NCBI RefSeq assembly: GCF_006715635.1
Contig: NZ_VFNP01000001.1
Location: 3,162,001 to 3,226,000, forward strand
Direction of reading: 5' to 3'
DNA length: 64,000 nt
DNA from: Streptomyces sp. SLBN-118
GTDB lineage: Bacteria; Actinomycetota; Actinomycetes; Streptomycetales; Streptomycetaceae
Positions 46,392-57,554 of the stretch are shown one piece after another. The notes under the pieces are model-generated. The model made no database searches and was not told the origin of the DNA. It saw only the letters and a program-made list of their open reading frames with translations. The translations under genes and the position numbers were made by a program. The first letter of the stretch is position 1. Every line of letters starts with the position of its first letter.

Positions 46392-46772
46392 CTACTTCTT
46401 GCCCGGCTTCTTCTTGCCGGCGATGGCGCGACGCGGGCCCTTGCGGGTACGAGCGTTCGTGCTGGTGCGCTGACCGTGGACCGGCAGGCCACGGCGGTGC
46501 CGCAGACCCTGGTAGCAGCCGATCTCGACCTTGCGGCGGATGTCGGCCTGAACCTCACGGCGGAGGTCACCCTCGGTGCGGAGGTTGGCGTCGACGTACT
46601 CGCGGATCTTGACGAGGTCCTCTTCGGCCAGGTCACGAACGCGGGTGTTCGGGTTCACGCCGGTGGTGGCGAGGATCTCCTTGGACCGGGTGCGCCCGAT
46701 GCCGAAGACGTAGGTGAGGGCAACTTCCACACGCTTGTCGCGCGGGATGTCAACACCTGAAACGCGTGCCAT
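46392..46772 (-). CDS. rpsM: 30S ribosomal protein S13
   Basis: 126 aa: [37 protein letters not shown] and a basic tail (KKKPGKK). First of the rpsM-rpsK-rpoA-rplQ block. The 204-bp gap back to rpmJ (46773-46976) has a short hairpin TCTCA-GGTA-TGAGA but no gene. Confidence 0.98.
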   Translation of the reverse strand: MARVSGVDIPRDKRVEVALTYVFGIGRTRSKEILATTGVNPNTRVRDLAEEDLVKIREYVDANLRTEGDLRREVQADIRRKVEIGCYQGLRHRRGLPVHGQRTSTNARTRKGPRRAIAGKKKPGKK

Positions 46773-46976
46773 TCAATGGCTCCAGTTGTTTCGGGGGTCT
46801 TCCGCAGAACCGCTCCCGACCGCCGACCTCTCAGGTATGAGAAGTGGTACGGCCCGGGTCCCCGGCCCCCGCCGGAGGTGTCGTCAGCCGTGGCTTGCAA
46901 GCCTTGGCTTGGACGGGCTCTGCGTATGTACGTATTACGTGCGTCGCGCGAAGAACTGCGAGGTGCAGGTCGTGCT

Positions 46977-47090
46977 TCAGCCCTGGCGCTGCTTGTGGCG
47001 CAGGTTGTCGCAGATGACCATGACCCGACCGTGACGGCGGATCACCTTGCACTTGTCGCAGATCTTCTTGACGCTCGGCTTGACCTTCAT
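46977..47090 (-). CDS. rpmJ: 50S ribosomal protein L36 (zinc-binding form)
   Basis: 37 aa: [20 protein letters not shown]. Zinc ligands C11, C14, C27 and H32 are all present, so this is the Cys-containing form. Too short for many gene finders. Between infA and rpsM, as usual. Confidence 0.97.
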   Translation of the reverse strand: MKVKPSVKKICDKCKVIRRHGRVMVICDNLRHKQRQG

Positions 47091-47151
47091 GGGATGTGAG
47101 GTTCTCCGGGTCAGTGCCACCACCCGCGCCGGAGCGGGGTGCGGGCAAGAT

Positions 47152-47373
47152 CTACTTGTATCGGTAGACGATCCGCCCACGCGTCAGGTCGTACGGAGAG
47201 AGCTCCACGACGACCCGGTCGTCCGGGAGAATACGGATGTAGTGCATCCGCATCTTGCCGGAGATGTGCGCGAGGACCTTGTGACCGTTCTGGAGCTCCA
47301 CCTTGAACATGGCGTTCGGGAGGGACTCGATCACGGTGCCCTCAATTTCGATGGCACCTTGCTTCTTGGCCAC
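47152..47373 (-). CDS. infA: Translation initiation factor IF-1
   Basis: 73 aa S1-fold protein: [34 protein letters not shown], end RIVYRYK. GTG at 47373 with GAAGGG. First gene of the alpha-operon cluster. Confidence 0.98.
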   Translation of the reverse strand: MAKKQGAIEIEGTVIESLPNAMFKVELQNGHKVLAHISGKMRMHYIRILPDDRVVVELSPYDLTRGRIVYRYK

Positions 47374-47454
47374 GCTTCGCCCTTCGAATCGGCTACCTTG
47401 ATCGACTCACGCTCACCGCATGCAGACACACGAGTACACGAGAGCCGACGCATC

Positions 47455-47484
47455 AGTCTACGACAGGCCATCCGAAATGACGAA
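47455..47484 (-). promoter_or_regulatory. Candidate infA promoter
   Basis: TTCGTC (complement of 47479-47484), 18-nt spacer, TAGACT (complement of 47455-47460). The -10 is good, the -35 weak. It is the best candidate in the 47374-47544 interval, which otherwise holds no feature I can identify. Confidence 0.4.
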
Positions 47485-47544
47485 TCCGGCAAGTCTGCCC
47501 ACGGGCGGTGATCGTTAAGCGGCTGCTGGTCCTGTCCGGTCGAT

Positions 47545-47778
47545 GAGGCCGGATCAGTGAGCGGCCCGCCGCGGAGCGGCTGATGTCACCGCGGTGCGTG
47601 CAGCTGCAAGGCGGAGGATGGGGGTCCCCCCGCCGAAGGCAGGGGGAGAGCCCACGCGGAGCGTAGGCGACTGACGACAACGCAGCGTGGGGGCACCGCC
47701 CGTGCCCGAAGGGCTGCGGGGGTGGGGGTCCCTCCCACGCCGAAGGCTGTGGGGGAGCGTGCCAGGGCACGCGAGCCC
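47545..47778. repeat. Dispersed ~240-bp non-coding repeat, copy 2 (inverted)
   Basis: Reverse complement of 6858-7110 with scattered substitutions and small indels; conserved hairpins CTCCC...GGGAG and GCCGAAGGC are retained. It fills the gap between map and infA, just downstream of the map stop codon. Open reading frames through it are by-products of composition. Confidence 0.85.
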
Positions 47779-47807
47779 GGCAAGATCGGCCGGACAGGGC
47801 CTGGCCC

Positions 47808-48647
47808 TCAGGGGGCCAGCGGGTCCGGGGCCGTCGTGATGCCGAGCTCCGCCAGCTTCGCCCTGCCGCCGTCGGGGGCCGTCAGCACCAGCGGGCCCTC
47901 CTCCGTCAGGGCAACCGAGTGCTCCCAGTGAGAGGACCAGGTGCCATCCGTCGTGATGACCGTCCAGTCGTCCTGGAGCACCTCGGTGTGCGGAGTACCC
48001 AGCGAGACCATCGGCTCGATCGCGAGGCAGAAGCCGGGGACCAGCTTCGGGCCCTTGCCGCGCTTGCGCGAGACATAGTTCAGCAGGTGCGGGTCCATGT
48101 GCATCTCGGTGCCGATGCCGTGGCCACCGTACTCCTCGATGATCCCGTACCGACCGCCGCCCGGCTTCGGCTGGCGGCGGATATAGGTCTCGATCGCACG
48201 GGAGACGTCCACCAGCCGGTTGCCGTTCTTCATCGCCGCGATACCGGCCCACATCGACTCCTCGGTGACCCGGGAGAGCTCGATCAGCTCCGGAGCGTGA
48301 CCGCTGCCGACGAAGACCGTGTAGGCCGCGTCACCGTGCCAGCCGTCAATGATCGCGCCGGCGTCGACCGAGATGATGTCGCCGTCCTTGAGGACGGTCT
48401 TCTCGTCCGGGATGCCGTGCACGACCACTTCGTTGACCGAGGTGCAGATGGTCGCGGGGAAGCCGCCGTACCCGAGGAAGTTCGACTTCGCACCATGGTC
48501 GGCGATCACCTTGCGGGCGACCTCGTCCAGATCCTTCGTGGTGGCGCCCGGTACGGCCGCTTCGCGTGTCGCCGCGTGGATCGCGGCGACGACCAGCCCC
48601 GCCTCGCGCATCTTGGCGATCTGCTCCGGGGTCTTGATCTGCACCAT
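47808..48647 (-). CDS. map: Methionine aminopeptidase, type I
   Basis: 279 aa. Removes N-terminal Met from new proteins. Metal ligands lie in DIISVDAGAIIDGWHGDAAYT, YGGHGIGTEMH and AIEPMVSLG plus the final HWEHSVALTEEGP. ATG at 48647 with GGAAGG at 7 nt; the in-frame start at 48683 is not supported. Follows adk, as in many secY-adk-map clusters. Confidence 0.97.
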   Translation of the reverse strand: MVQIKTPEQIAKMREAGLVVAAIHAATREAAVPGATTKDLDEVARKVIADHGAKSNFLGYGGFPATICTSVNEVVVHGIPDEKTVLKDGDIISVDAGAIIDGWHGDAAYTVFVGSGHAPELIELSRVTEESMWAGIAAMKNGNRLVDVSRAIETYIRRQPKPGGGRYGIIEEYGGHGIGTEMHMDPHLLNYVSRKRGKGPKLVPGFCLAIEPMVSLGTPHTEVLQDDWTVITTDGTWSSHWEHSVALTEEGPLVLTAPDGGRAKLAELGITTAPDPLAP

Positions 48648-48689
48648 GGCGTTGCCTTCCACCTCTGACGTGTCTCTGCTCAACAGTAA

Positions 48690-48718
48690 GGCCGCGGCGT
48701 CCGTCGGACACCGCGGCC
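48690..48718 (-). terminator. Hairpin between adk and map
   Basis: GGCCGCGG-c-GTCC pairs with GGAC-a-CCGCGGCC around a GTC loop: 12 bp and one mismatch, in the 98-bp adk-map gap. It could partly separate map from the upstream operon. Confidence 0.6.
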
Positions 48719-48745
48719 GTACCAGGAGTTACTACGGGGTACTGC

Positions 48746-49405
48746 TCAGCTCTTCGCGGACTTTTTCAGCGCGTCCATCGCCCGCTGGGTCACGTCCGTG
48801 ACCTTGCCGAGCGCGGAGATCGTGACCACCAGGCTCTGCGCCCGGTAATAGTCGATGATCGGCTCGGTCTGCGTGTGGTAGACCTCGAGGCGCCGGCGCA
48901 CGGTCTCCTCGGAGTCGTCGTCGCGCTGGTAGAGATCACCGCCGCAGATGTCGCAGACACCCTCCTGCGTCGACGGCGAGTACGTGACATGGAAGACATG
49001 GCCGGAGTCGTTGCGGCAGATACGGCGACCCGCGATCCGCTTCACGACCTCGTCCTCGGGGACCTCCAGGTCGAGCACCGCGTCCAGCGTCATGCCCTCG
49101 GACTTCAGCATCGCGTCGAGAGCCTCGGCCTGGGAGACATTGCGCGGGAAGCCGTCCAGCAGAAAGCCGCTCGCGGCGTCCGGCTGCTCCATCCGGTCCT
49201 TGGCCATGCCGATGGTGACCTCGTCGGGCACCAGCTCTCCCGCGTCCATGTAGGCCTTGGCCTGGAGACCGAGCTCCGTGCCCTGGCTGATGTTGGCGCG
49301 GAAGAGGTCGCCCGTGGAGATGTGCGGGATCGACAGGTTCTTGGCAAGGTACGCAGCCTGCGTTCCCTTGCCGGCACCGGGCGGCCCGACGAGGACGATT
49401 CGCAT
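48746..49405 (-). CDS. adk: Adenylate kinase
   Basis: 219 aa. P-loop GPPGAGKGT (7-15), FLLDGFPRN, and a long LID with [14 protein letters not shown]. The LID keeps the second Cys pair but has only one Cys in the first pair position (ICRND), so classical Cys4 zinc binding looks altered. ATG overlaps the secY stop (TGATG). Confidence 0.97.
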   Translation of the reverse strand: MRIVLVGPPGAGKGTQAAYLAKNLSIPHISTGDLFRANISQGTELGLQAKAYMDAGELVPDEVTIGMAKDRMEQPDAASGFLLDGFPRNVSQAEALDAMLKSEGMTLDAVLDLEVPEDEVVKRIAGRRICRNDSGHVFHVTYSPSTQEGVCDICGGDLYQRDDDSEETVRRRLEVYHTQTEPIIDYYRAQSLVVTISALGKVTDVTQRAMDALKKSAKS

Positions 49406-50724
49406 CAGCGGAGGAACCCTTCGTAATTGCGCTGCTGGAGCTGGCTCTCGATCTGCTTCACGGTCTCCAGACCCACACCCACGATGATGAGGATGCTCGT
49501 CCCGCCGAACGGGAAGTTCTGGTTCGCGCCTCCGAAGCCTGCCAACGCCATCGTCGGGACAAGAGCAATCAGACCCAGGTACAGCGAGCCCGGCCAAGTG
49601 ATCCTGTTGAGCACGTAGCTCAGGTACTCGGCAGTAGGTCGACCTGCCCGGATTCCCGGGATGAAGCCACCATACTTCTTCATGTTGTCCGCGACTTCCT
49701 CGGGGTTGAACGAGATCGCCACATAGAAGAAGGCGAAGAACACGATCAACAGGAAGTACGTCGCGATGTAGTACGGGTGGTCACCCTTGACGAAGTGCTG
49801 TTCAATCCATGTCTTCCAGCCCGCCTGGGAGTTGGAGAACTGCGCGACCAGCGCCGGAATGTAGAGCAGCGACGAGGCGAAGATGACGGGAATCACACCC
49901 GCCTGGTTCACCTTCAGCGGGATGTACGTCGACGTCCCGCCGTACGAACGCCGCCCGATCATGCGCTTCGCGTACTGAACCGGGATACGGCGCTGAGCCT
50001 GCTCGACGAAGACGACGAGCGCGACCATCACGAAACCGATCAGGATGACGGTCCCGAACTCGATCCAGCCCTTGGCGAGCTTGCCGCTCTGCTTGATGGC
50101 CCACAGGGCGCCCGGGAAGCCGGCGGCGATCGAGATGAACATCAGGATCGACATGCCGTTGCCGATGCCGCGGTCGGTGATGAGCTCACCGAGCCACATG
50201 ACGGCCGCGGTACCCGCGGTCATGGTGACGACCATCACGATGGTGGTGAAGATCGAACGGTCGGGAACGATCTGGTCGGCGACCTGGCAGCCGCTGAAGA
50301 GCGCACCGCTGCGGGCCGTCGCCACCAGGCCGGTGCCCTGGAGCACGGCGAGGGCGACGGTCAGATAACGGGTGTACTGCGTGATCTTCGCGGTGCCGGA
50401 CTGGCCCTCCTTCTTGAGGGCCTCCAGCCGCGGGATGACCACGGTCAGCAGCTGCAGGATGATGCTCGCCGTGATGTACGGCATGATGCCCAGCGCAAAG
50501 ATGGTGATCTGCAGCAGCGCTCCGCCACTGAACATGTTCACCAGGCCGAACAGGCTGTTGTTGCCCTTCTGGGCCGCATCGACACAGGTCTGTACGTTCT
50601 GGTAATCGACGCCCGGGACCGGGATGTGTGAGCCCAGCCGGTACAGCACGATGATGGCGAGCGTGAAGAGCAGCTTCTTGCGCAGGTCGGGCGTCTTGAA
50701 CGCCCGGGCGAACGCGGTGAGCAC
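49405..50724 (-). CDS. secY: Protein translocase subunit SecY
   Basis: 439 aa, ten transmembrane segments; channel of the Sec translocon. [18 protein letters not shown] at the start, [18 protein letters not shown] [14 protein letters not shown], and [11 protein letters not shown] are typical. GTG at 50724 with AGGAGG. Separated from rplO by a terminator-like hairpin, so it probably has its own promoter in 50725-50905. Confidence 0.97.
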   Translation of the reverse strand: MLTAFARAFKTPDLRKKLLFTLAIIVLYRLGSHIPVPGVDYQNVQTCVDAAQKGNNSLFGLVNMFSGGALLQITIFALGIMPYITASIILQLLTVVIPRLEALKKEGQSGTAKITQYTRYLTVALAVLQGTGLVATARSGALFSGCQVADQIVPDRSIFTTIVMVVTMTAGTAAVMWLGELITDRGIGNGMSILMFISIAAGFPGALWAIKQSGKLAKGWIEFGTVILIGFVMVALVVFVEQAQRRIPVQYAKRMIGRRSYGGTSTYIPLKVNQAGVIPVIFASSLLYIPALVAQFSNSQAGWKTWIEQHFVKGDHPYYIATYFLLIVFFAFFYVAISFNPEEVADNMKKYGGFIPGIRAGRPTAEYLSYVLNRITWPGSLYLGLIALVPTMALAGFGGANQNFPFGGTSILIIVGVGLETVKQIESQLQQRNYEGFLR

Positions 50725-50909
50725 GGTGCCTCCTGCGACCCCCGCGCTACTGCGTCAGAGGTGACGGTATTGAAGATCGACGAATACGTATCAGACATTC
50801 CGCTTGGTCCAGGTGGACAGACCACGCGGTCCGGGGGCAGAACCCCCTTGTGTTTACAGCAACAGTGCACGCCACCTTACCGGCGGATGTGCCCCCCTAG
50901 GAACGACCA

Positions 50910-50943
50910 ACCGGGGATGCCCCATTTGAGAGGCATCCCCGGT
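50910..50943 (-). terminator. Hairpin between rplO and secY
   Basis: ACCGGGGATGCC (50910-50921) and complement (50932-50943) with a 10-nt loop, 31 bp past rplO. It separates the spc ribosomal genes from secY-adk-map. Confidence 0.8.
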
Positions 50944-50974
50944 CGATTTTCAGCTTTCAGCCACTGAACTCGTC

Positions 50975-51430
50975 TCAGACGAGCTCGGTGACGGTGCCGC
51001 CGGCAGCGGCAATCTTCTCCTTGGCGGAGCCGGAGACGGCGTCAACCGTCACCTGCAGCGCCACGGAGATCTCGCCCTGGCCCAGGACCTTGACGAGGCT
51101 GTTCTTGCGCACCGCACCCTTGGCGACCAGGTCGGCAACGGTGACCTCGCCACCCTCCGGGTAGAGGGCGCCGAGCTTGTCCAGGTTCACGACCTGGTAC
51201 TCGGTGCGGAACGGGTTCTTGAAGCCCTTGAGCTTCGGGAGACGCATGTGGAGGGGCATCTGCCCACCCTCGAAGCGCTCCGGAACCTGGTAGCGGGCCT
51301 TGGTGCCCTTGGTGCCACGACCAGCGGTCTTACCCTTGGACGCCTCACCACGACCCACACGGGTCTTGGCGGTCTTGGCGCCCGGGGCGGGCCGGAGGTT
51401 GTGGACCTTCAGCGGGTTGTTCTCCGCCAT
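50975..51430 (-). CDS. rplO: 50S ribosomal protein L15
   Basis: 151 aa: [30 protein letters not shown], and [14 protein letters not shown] are diagnostic. ATG at 51430, 1 bp after rpmD; the longer in-frame start at 51511 lies inside rpmD and is rejected. Confidence 0.97.
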   Translation of the reverse strand: MAENNPLKVHNLRPAPGAKTAKTRVGRGEASKGKTAGRGTKGTKARYQVPERFEGGQMPLHMRLPKLKGFKNPFRTEYQVVNLDKLGALYPEGGEVTVADLVAKGAVRKNSLVKVLGQGEISVALQVTVDAVSGSAKEKIAAAGGTVTELV

Positions 51431-51431
51431 G

Positions 51432-51614
51432 TCAGTCGACCTCCTCAACCGTGACGAGGTGGCGGACGGTGTGCACCATGCCGCGGAACTCGGGACGGTC
51501 CTCCTTGACAACCACGTCGTTCAGGCGCTTGAGCCCGAGCGAACGCAGGGTGTCGCGGTGGTTCTGCTTGCTTCCGATGTACGACTTCGTCTGCGTGATC
51601 TTGAGGCGGGCCAT
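51432..51614 (-). CDS. rpmD: 50S ribosomal protein L30
   Basis: 60 aa: [20 protein letters not shown] and [21 protein letters not shown] overlaps the rpsE stop (TAATG). Confidence 0.97.
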   Translation of the reverse strand: MARLKITQTKSYIGSKQNHRDTLRSLGLKRLNDVVVKEDRPEFRGMVHTVRHLVTVEEVD

Positions 51615-52219
51615 TACGCACCCGCTCCCGCACGCGCACGGAGCAGAGCCGCGGGGGCGACGTCCTCGAGGGGCAGACCACGGCGAGCCGCGATCTCCTC
51701 GGGACGCTGCAGGCCCTTGAGGGCCGCCACGGTCGCGTGCACGATGTTGATCGCGTTGGACGAGCCGAGCGACTTCGACAGGATGTCGTGAACGCCGGCG
51801 CACTCCAGGACGGCACGCACCGGGCCACCGGCGATAACGCCGGTACCGGGGGAAGCAGGCTTGAGCAGGACGACGCCCGCAGCCTTCTCGCCCGTGATCG
51901 GGTGCGGGATGGTGCCCTGGATACGGGGGACCTTGAAGAAGTGCTTCTTGGCCTCCTCAACACCCTTGGCGATGGCGGCCGGCACCTCCTTGGCCTTGCC
52001 GTAACCGACACCTACGGTGCCGTCACCGTCACCCACCACGACGAGCGCGGTGAAGCTGAAGCGACGACCACCCTTCACAACCTTGGCAACGCGGTTGATC
52101 GCGACAACGCGCTCAACGTAGGCGGTCTTCTCGGCGGCAGCAGCGCCACCGTCGCGACCCTTCCGGTCCCGCCGCTCGCCGCCACCGGCACCGCTTCCGC
52201 GGCGCTGGGGTCCAGCCAT
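51614..52219 (-). CDS. rpsE: 30S ribosomal protein S5
   Basis: 201 aa. A Gly/Arg-rich N-terminal extension (~35 residues) precedes the S5 core ([34 protein letters not shown]). ATG at 52219 with GAGAGG upstream. Confidence 0.97.
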   Translation of the reverse strand: MAGPQRRGSGAGGGERRDRKGRDGGAAAAEKTAYVERVVAINRVAKVVKGGRRFSFTALVVVGDGDGTVGVGYGKAKEVPAAIAKGVEEAKKHFFKVPRIQGTIPHPITGEKAAGVVLLKPASPGTGVIAGGPVRAVLECAGVHDILSKSLGSSNAINIVHATVAALKGLQRPEEIAARRGLPLEDVAPAALLRARAGAGA

Positions 52220-52265
52220 TGGATTTACCTCTCTCTGTTACGTCCGTTAGTCCCGGAACCGGGGC

Positions 52266-52649
52266 CTAGAACTTCAGCCCGGCTTCGCGGGCGGCGTCAG
52301 CCAGAGCGGCAATGCGCCCGGCGTACCTGTTGCCACCACGGTCGAACACGACAGCCTCGACGCCGGCAGCCTTAGCACGTTCGGCGACAAGCGCGCCGAC
52401 CTGCTTGGCCTGGGCGCTCTTGTCGCCCTCGCCGCCGCGGATCGAGGTGTCCAGGGTCGACGCCGAAGCGAGCGTGTGGCCCGCGATGTCGTCGATGACC
52501 TGCGCAACGATGTTGCGGTTGGAGCGCGTCACGACGAGGCGCGGACGCTCCGGCGTACCGGAGATGTGCTTGCGGACGCGGATGTGGCGACGCTTGATGG
52601 CGGCGCGCTTGTACGCGTCACCCTTGGCGATCTTTACACCGTATGCCAT
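52266..52649 (-). CDS. rplR: 50S ribosomal protein L18
   Basis: 127 aa: [19 protein letters not shown] and the end [14 protein letters not shown]. 3 bp after rplF. Binds 5S rRNA. Confidence 0.97.
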   Translation of the reverse strand: MAYGVKIAKGDAYKRAAIKRRHIRVRKHISGTPERPRLVVTRSNRNIVAQVIDDIAGHTLASASTLDTSIRGGEGDKSAQAKQVGALVAERAKAAGVEAVVFDRGGNRYAGRIAALADAAREAGLKF

Positions 52650-52652
52650 GGC

Positions 52653-53192
52653 TTACTTACCCGCCTTTCCGACCTTGCGGCGGATGACCTCGCCCGCGTA
52701 CTTGACGCCCTTGGCCTTGTACGGGTCGGGCTTACGCAGCTTGCGGATGTTCGCGGCGACCTCGCCGACCTTCTGCTTGTCGATGCCCTCGACCGAGAAC
52801 TTGGTCGGCGACTCGACCTTGAAGGAGATGCCCTCGGGCGCCTCCACCAGGATCGGGTGGCTGTAGCCGAGCTGGAACTCCAGGTTGGAGCCCTTCGCTG
52901 CGACGCGGTAACCGACACCGCTGATCTCGAGCGCCTTGGCGTAACCCTGGGTCACGCCGGTGATCATGTTCGCCACCAGCGTGCGGGACAGGCCGTGCAG
53001 GGCCTTGTTCTGACGCTCGTCGTTCGGGCGCAGCACCAGCAGGGTGCCGTCCTCGCCCTTGGTGACATCGATCGGCGCGGCAACGGTGTGGGAGAGGGAA
53101 CCCTTGGGGCCCTTCACGGCGACCGTACGGCCATCGATGGTGACGTCCACACCGGCGGGAACCTGGATGGGGAGCTTGCCGATTCGCGACAT
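52653..53192 (-). CDS. rplF: 50S ribosomal protein L6
   Basis: 179 aa: [37 protein letters not shown], and the end [13 protein letters not shown]. Standard length. Confidence 0.97.
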   Translation of the reverse strand: MSRIGKLPIQVPAGVDVTIDGRTVAVKGPKGSLSHTVAAPIDVTKGEDGTLLVLRPNDERQNKALHGLSRTLVANMITGVTQGYAKALEISGVGYRVAAKGSNLEFQLGYSHPILVEAPEGISFKVESPTKFSVEGIDKQKVGEVAANIRKLRKPDPYKAKGVKYAGEVIRRKVGKAGK

Positions 53193-53213
53193 TGGCTTTT
53201 CCTCCGTTCCCTA

Positions 53214-53612
53214 CTACCAGACGTAGGCGAGGACTTCCCCACCTACGCCCTTCTTGCCTGCCTGCTGACCGGTCAGGAGACCGTGGGACGTGGAGATGAT
53301 CGCCACGCCCAGGCCGCCGAGAACCTTCGGCAGATTGGTGGACTTCGCGTACACGCGCAGACCCGGCTTGGAGATGCGCTTGATGCCGGCGATCGAACGC
53401 TCGCGGTTCGGGCCGAACTTCAGCTCCAGGACGAGGTTCTTGCCGACCTCGGCGTCCTCGACCTTCCAGCCGGTGATGAAGCCCTCCTGCTGGAGGATCT
53501 CCGCGATGTGCGACTTGATCTTGCTGTGCGGCATCACGACGGTGTCGTGGTACGCCGAGTTCGCGTTACGCAGACGCGTGAGCATGTCTGCGATGGGATC
53601 AGTCATGGTCAT
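53214..53612 (-). CDS. rpsH: 30S ribosomal protein S8
   Basis: 132 aa: [20 protein letters not shown] and [23 protein letters not shown] at 53612 has GAAGG at 7 nt, better than ATG 53606. The 210-bp gap back to rpsZ (53613-53822) shows no gene or clear terminator. Confidence 0.97.
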   Translation of the reverse strand: MTMTDPIADMLTRLRNANSAYHDTVVMPHSKIKSHIAEILQQEGFITGWKVEDAEVGKNLVLELKFGPNRERSIAGIKRISKPGLRVYAKSTNLPKVLGGLGVAIISTSHGLLTGQQAGKKGVGGEVLAYVW

Positions 53613-53822
53613 GAATTGGCCTTCGGCCTCTCTCGCCGGGGTTTCCTGTATGCGCCATCCCTCTCCCCACTCAGTGGCGGGACGGGTGCGGTGCGGGGAC
53701 CTACGGCGTAGTAAGTCGGTCAGGGCGGCGGGCGCCCAACCCCACAAGCCTACGGCATGTGAAGGCGGGCCCCCGCCGACCAGATGCTTACCGAGAGCCT
53801 CCGGTGATTCCCAACTAGGGAA

Positions 53823-54008
53823 TTACCAGGAGCTCTTGGTCACGCCCGGCAGCTCGCCACGGTGAGCCATCTCACGAAGGCACACGCGGCACAGGCCGAA
53901 CTTGCGGTACACGGAGTGCGGACGACCACAGCGCTGGCAGCGGGTGTAGGCGCGCACGCCGAACTTGGGCTTACGAGCAGCCTTGGCAATAAGAGCCTTC
54001 TTCGCCAT
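53823..54008 (-). CDS. rpsZ: 30S ribosomal protein S14 type Z (zinc-binding)
   Basis: 61 aa with two CxxC pairs (C24, C27, C40, C43) forming the zinc ribbon: [21 protein letters not shown]. This is the short zinc form. Streptomyces often keeps a zinc-free S14 elsewhere for zinc starvation. 5 bp after rplE. Confidence 0.97.
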   Translation of the reverse strand: MAKKALIAKAARKPKFGVRAYTRCQRCGRPHSVYRKFGLCRVCLREMAHRGELPGVTKSSW

Positions 54009-54013
54009 CTCGC

Positions 54014-54571
54014 TTACGCCTCCTTGAACGGGAAGCCGAGGTGACGAAGGAGCGCGCGGCCCTCAGCGTCGTTGGTCGCCGTGGTGACCACGGTGATGTC
54101 CATACCCCGGACGCGGTCGATCTTGTCCTGGTCGATCTCGTGGAACATGACCTGCTCCGTGAGACCGAAGGTGTAGTTGCCACGGCCGTCGAACTGCTTG
54201 GGGGACAGGCCACGGAAGTCGCGGATGCGCGGAAGCGCGAGCGACAGGGTGCGGTCCAGGAACTCCCACATGCGGTCGCCACGAAGCGTGACGTGGGCAC
54301 CGATCGGCTGGCCCTCACGCAGCTTGAACTGCGCGATGGACTTACGGGCCTTGGTGACGGCCGGCTTCTGGCCGGTGATCGTGGTGAGGTCGCGAATCGC
54401 GCCGTCGATCAGCTTGGAGTCGCGGGCGGCGTCGCCCACACCCATGTTGACCACGATCTTGACGAGGCCGGGCACCTGCATGACGTTCTCGAACGAGAAC
54501 TCCTCACGCAGCTTGCCCGCGATCTCCTCGCGGTACTTCGTCTTCAGACGCGGAGTGGTGGTGGTAGCCAT
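54014..54571 (-). CDS. rplE: 50S ribosomal protein L5
   Basis: 185 aa: [36 protein letters not shown], and [20 protein letters not shown]. Binds 5S rRNA. ATG overlaps the rplX stop (TGATG). Confidence 0.97.
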   Translation of the reverse strand: MATTTTPRLKTKYREEIAGKLREEFSFENVMQVPGLVKIVVNMGVGDAARDSKLIDGAIRDLTTITGQKPAVTKARKSIAQFKLREGQPIGAHVTLRGDRMWEFLDRTLSLALPRIRDFRGLSPKQFDGRGNYTFGLTEQVMFHEIDQDKIDRVRGMDITVVTTATNDAEGRALLRHLGFPFKEA

Positions 54572-54894
54572 CAGATGTCCTCACCCGTCCGCTTGGCAAC
54601 GCGGATCTTGTTGCCCTCGTCGTCGAAGCGGTAACCGACGCGCGTGACGACCTTGTTGCCGTCCTTCTCCACGACGAGCTGAACGTTGCTCACGTGGACG
54701 GGGGCCTCGGTCGTGACGATGCCACCGGTCTGCGAACCGCGAGCGGTCTGGCCGGCCTTGGTGTGCTTCTTGACCCGGTTGACACCCTCGACCAGGACGC
54801 GGTCCTCGCGGGGGAAGGCCGCGATGACCTTGCCCTGCTTGCCCTTGTCCTTGCCGGTGATGACCTGAACCAGGTCACCCTTCTTGATCTTCAT
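54571..54894 (-). CDS. rplX: 50S ribosomal protein L24
   Basis: 107 aa KOW-domain protein: [31 protein letters not shown]. 2 bp after rplN. Confidence 0.97.
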   Translation of the reverse strand: MKIKKGDLVQVITGKDKGKQGKVIAAFPREDRVLVEGVNRVKKHTKAGQTARGSQTGGIVTTEAPVHVSNVQLVVEKDGNKVVTRVGYRFDDEGNKIRVAKRTGEDI

Positions 54895-54896
54895 GC

Positions 54897-55265
54897 TTAC
54901 AGCACCTCCGGCGCGAGCGAGATGATCTTCATGAACTTCTTCTCGCGCAGCTCACGGCCCACGGGGCCGAAGATACGGGTGCCGCGAGGGTCGCCGTCGT
55001 TCTTCAGAATGACAGCGGCGTTCTCGTCGAAGCGGATGTACGAGCCGTCCTGGCGGCGGCGCTCCTTGACGGTGCGAACGATGACCGCCTTGACGACGTC
55101 ACCCTTCTTCACGTTGCCACCGGGGATCGCGTCCTTGACGGTGGCGACAATGACGTCACCGATGCCCGCGTAGCGGCGACCGGAGCCACCGAGAACACGG
55201 ATGCAAAGGATCTCCTTGGCACCAGTGTTGTCGGCGACACGCAGTCGCGACTCCTGCTGGATCAC
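54897..55265 (-). CDS. rplN: 50S ribosomal protein L14
   Basis: 122 aa: [43 protein letters not shown] at 55265 with AGGAG. Confidence 0.97.
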   Translation of the reverse strand: MIQQESRLRVADNTGAKEILCIRVLGGSGRRYAGIGDVIVATVKDAIPGGNVKKGDVVKAVIVRTVKERRRQDGSYIRFDENAAVILKNDGDPRGTRIFGPVGRELREKKFMKIISLAPEVL

Positions 55266-55293
55266 GTCTATCTCCTGTTTGTCTGCCGGTTCC

Positions 55294-55324
55294 CGGCCGG
55301 GGCTGTACTGGACGGCCCCGGCCG
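55294..55324 (-). terminator. Stem-loop between rpsQ and rplN
   Basis: CGGCCGGGGC (55294-55303) and complement (55315-55324) with an 11-nt loop in the 131-bp rpsQ-rplN gap. It marks the boundary between the S10-type and spc-type gene blocks. A separate promoter for rplN is possible but not placed. Confidence 0.6.
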
Positions 55325-55396
55325 AGCCTGGCGGAACTGACTCGAAGGGTTACCCCTTCAAGCTGTGTCTTTTGGATTTCGCTTACGCGAAATTCC

Positions 55397-55681
55397 TTAC
55401 TTGGCCTTCTCGAGGATCTCGACGATGCGCCAGCGCTTGGTCGCCGACAGCGGACGCGTCTCCATGATGATGACGCGGTCGCCGACGCCGGCAGCGTTCT
55501 GCTCGTCGTGCGCCTTGAGCTTGTTGGTACGGCGGATGACCTTGCCGTACAGCGCGTGCTTCACGCGGTCCTCGACAGCGACGACGACGGTCTTGTCCAT
55601 CTTGTCGCTGACGACCAGACCCTCACGGGTCTTGCGGAATCCGCGGTCGGTCTTGTTCTCAGTCACGTTGCTCTCGCTCAT
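55397..55681 (-). CDS. rpsQ: 30S ribosomal protein S17
   Basis: 94 aa: [20 protein letters not shown] and [21 protein letters not shown] overlaps the rpmC stop (TGATG). Last gene of the S10 block. Confidence 0.97.
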   Translation of the reverse strand: MSESNVTENKTDRGFRKTREGLVVSDKMDKTVVVAVEDRVKHALYGKVIRRTNKLKAHDEQNAAGVGDRVIIMETRPLSATKRWRIVEILEKAK

Positions 55682-55905
55682 CAGGCGCTCTCCACCGTCT
55701 CGATGCCCAGCTCGCGCTCACGCATCAGGGTGTAGATCCGCGCGATGTCCTTGCGGACGGCCTTCAGCCGACCGTGGTTTTCGAGCTGACCGGTCGCCGC
55801 CTGAAAGCGGAGGTTGAACAGCTCTTCCTTGGCCTCGCGGAGCTTGGCAACAAGCTCCTCGTTGCCCAGCTCGCGCAGCTCGGACGCCTTGGTACCGGTA
55901 GACAT
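55681..55905 (-). CDS. rpmC: 50S ribosomal protein L29
   Basis: 74 aa: [30 protein letters not shown] [19 protein letters not shown] at 55905 overlaps the rplP stop (TGATG); a GTG one codon earlier is a less likely start. Confidence 0.96.
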   Translation of the reverse strand: MSTGTKASELRELGNEELVAKLREAKEELFNLRFQAATGQLENHGRLKAVRKDIARIYTLMRERELGIETVESA

Positions 55906-56324
55906 CACGACTCACCTGCCTCGCGCCGAACGATCCGGCACTTCATCGGAAGCTTGTGAGCAGCGCGGGTAAGCGCCTCACGCGCAATCTTCTCGTTCGG
56001 GTAGGACAGCTCGAACATCACCCGACCGGGCTTGACGTTCGCGACCCACCACTCCGGGGAGCCCTTACCGGAACCCATGCGGGTCTCGGCGGGCTTCTTG
56101 GTCAGCGGGCGGTCCGGGTAGATGTTGATCCAGACCTTGCCGCCACGCTTGATGTGGCGGGTCATCGCGATACGAGCCGCCTCGATCTGGCGGTTGGTCA
56201 CGTACGCCGGAGTGAGGGCCTGAATGCCGTACTCGCCGAACGCAACCTGCGTACCACCCTTGGACATACCGCTGCGCTTCGGGTGGTGCTGCTTGCGGTG
56301 CTTGACCCTACGGGGGATCAGCAT
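55905..56324 (-). CDS. rplP: 50S ribosomal protein L16
   Basis: 139 aa: [57 protein letters not shown]. 5 bp after rpsC. Confidence 0.97.
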   Translation of the reverse strand: MLIPRRVKHRKQHHPKRSGMSKGGTQVAFGEYGIQALTPAYVTNRQIEAARIAMTRHIKRGGKVWINIYPDRPLTKKPAETRMGSGKGSPEWWVANVKPGRVMFELSYPNEKIAREALTRAAHKLPMKCRIVRREAGES

Positions 56325-56329
56325 GTCGG

Positions 56330-57166
56330 TCAGGCCTCCGTTCCGGTGCTCTCAGCCGGAGCAGCGGCAGCGGGAGCCTCGGCCTTGGGGGCCTCGGCCG
56401 CCGGAGCGGACTGCTGCGGCTTGCGGCCGCGACCGCCACGCTCGCCACCACGGCCACCGCGGCCGGCCGGGCGGTCAGCGCCGCCACGGGCCGGACGGTT
56501 GCCGGCACGAGCGGCAGCGTTCTCGGCGCGAACCTCGGCGATGTTCTTGACGTCGCCCTTGTAGATCCAGACCTTCACACCGATACGGCCGAAGGTGGTC
56601 TTGGCCTCGAAGAAGCCGTACTCGACGTTCGCGCGCAGCGTGTGCAGCGGCACACGACCCTCGCGGTAGAACTCCGAGCGGGACATCTCGGCGCCGCCGA
56701 GACGGCCGCCACACTGGATCTTGATGCCCTTGGCGCCGGCCTTCATGGCGGACTGCATGCTCTTACGCATGGCCCGACGGAAGGAGACGCGGGAGGACAG
56801 CTGCTCGGCAACGGCCTGCGCGACCAGCTGAGCGTCGACCTCGGGGTTCTTGACCTCGAGGATGTTCAGCTGGACCTGCTTGCCCGTGAGCTTCTCGAGG
56901 TCGCCGCGGATGCGGTCGGCCTCGGCACCACGGCGGCCGATGACGATGCCGGGACGCGCGGTGTGGATGTCCACCCGCACGCGGTCACGGGTGCGCTCGA
57001 TCTCAACCTTCGAGATACCGGCGCGCTCCATGCCGGACGTCATCATCCGACGGATGGCGACGTCTTCCTTGACGTAGTCCTTGTACAGCTTGTCGGCGTA
57101 CCAGCGGGACTTGAAGTCCGTGGTGATGCCGAGCCGGAACCCATGCGGGTTAACCTTCTGGCCCAT
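56330..57166 (-). CDS. rpsC: 30S ribosomal protein S3
   Basis: 278 aa. KH domain with [10 protein letters not shown], then C-terminal S3 domain ([20 protein letters not shown]). The last ~60 residues are a low-complexity Gly/Arg then Ala/Pro/Glu tail ([19 protein letters not shown]) seen in actinobacteria. ATG overlaps the rplV stop (TAATG). Confidence 0.97.
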   Translation of the reverse strand: MGQKVNPHGFRLGITTDFKSRWYADKLYKDYVKEDVAIRRMMTSGMERAGISKVEIERTRDRVRVDIHTARPGIVIGRRGAEADRIRGDLEKLTGKQVQLNILEVKNPEVDAQLVAQAVAEQLSSRVSFRRAMRKSMQSAMKAGAKGIKIQCGGRLGGAEMSRSEFYREGRVPLHTLRANVEYGFFEAKTTFGRIGVKVWIYKGDVKNIAEVRAENAAARAGNRPARGGADRPAGRGGRGGERGGRGRKPQQSAPAAEAPKAEAPAAAAPAESTGTEA

Positions 57167-57513
57167 TACCGGGTTCCTTCCTTGCTGCTGACGACCACGG
57201 TGATGTGGCTGGTCCGCTTACGGATCCGGTAGGCACGGCCCTGAGCACGCGGACGGAACCGCTTCAGGGTCGGGCCCTCGTCCACGTACGCCTCGCTGAT
57301 GACCAGCGAAGAGGCGTCGGTGTGGTCGTAGTTGTGTGCAGCGTTGGCAATGGCACTGTCAAGCACCTTGCCAACCGGCACGCTCGCGGCCTGCGGGGCG
57401 AAACGCAGGACCGCCTGAGCCTCCGTGGCATCCATGCCACGGATGAGGTCCACCACGCGGCGGGCCTTCATGGGCGTGACGCGGATGTACCGCGCCTGGG
57501 CCCTGGCTTCCAT
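57166..57513 (-). CDS. rplV: 50S ribosomal protein L22
   Basis: 115 aa: [56 protein letters not shown] at 57513 with GAAGGG at 6 nt; ATG 57537 (8 codons earlier) is possible. Confidence 0.95.
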   Translation of the reverse strand: MEARAQARYIRVTPMKARRVVDLIRGMDATEAQAVLRFAPQAASVPVGKVLDSAIANAAHNYDHTDASSLVISEAYVDEGPTLKRFRPRAQGRAYRIRKRTSHITVVVSSKEGTR

Positions 57514-57554
57514 GGTTGTCCCTTCGGTGTAAGTCATAGTCGTTCCACCCCGCG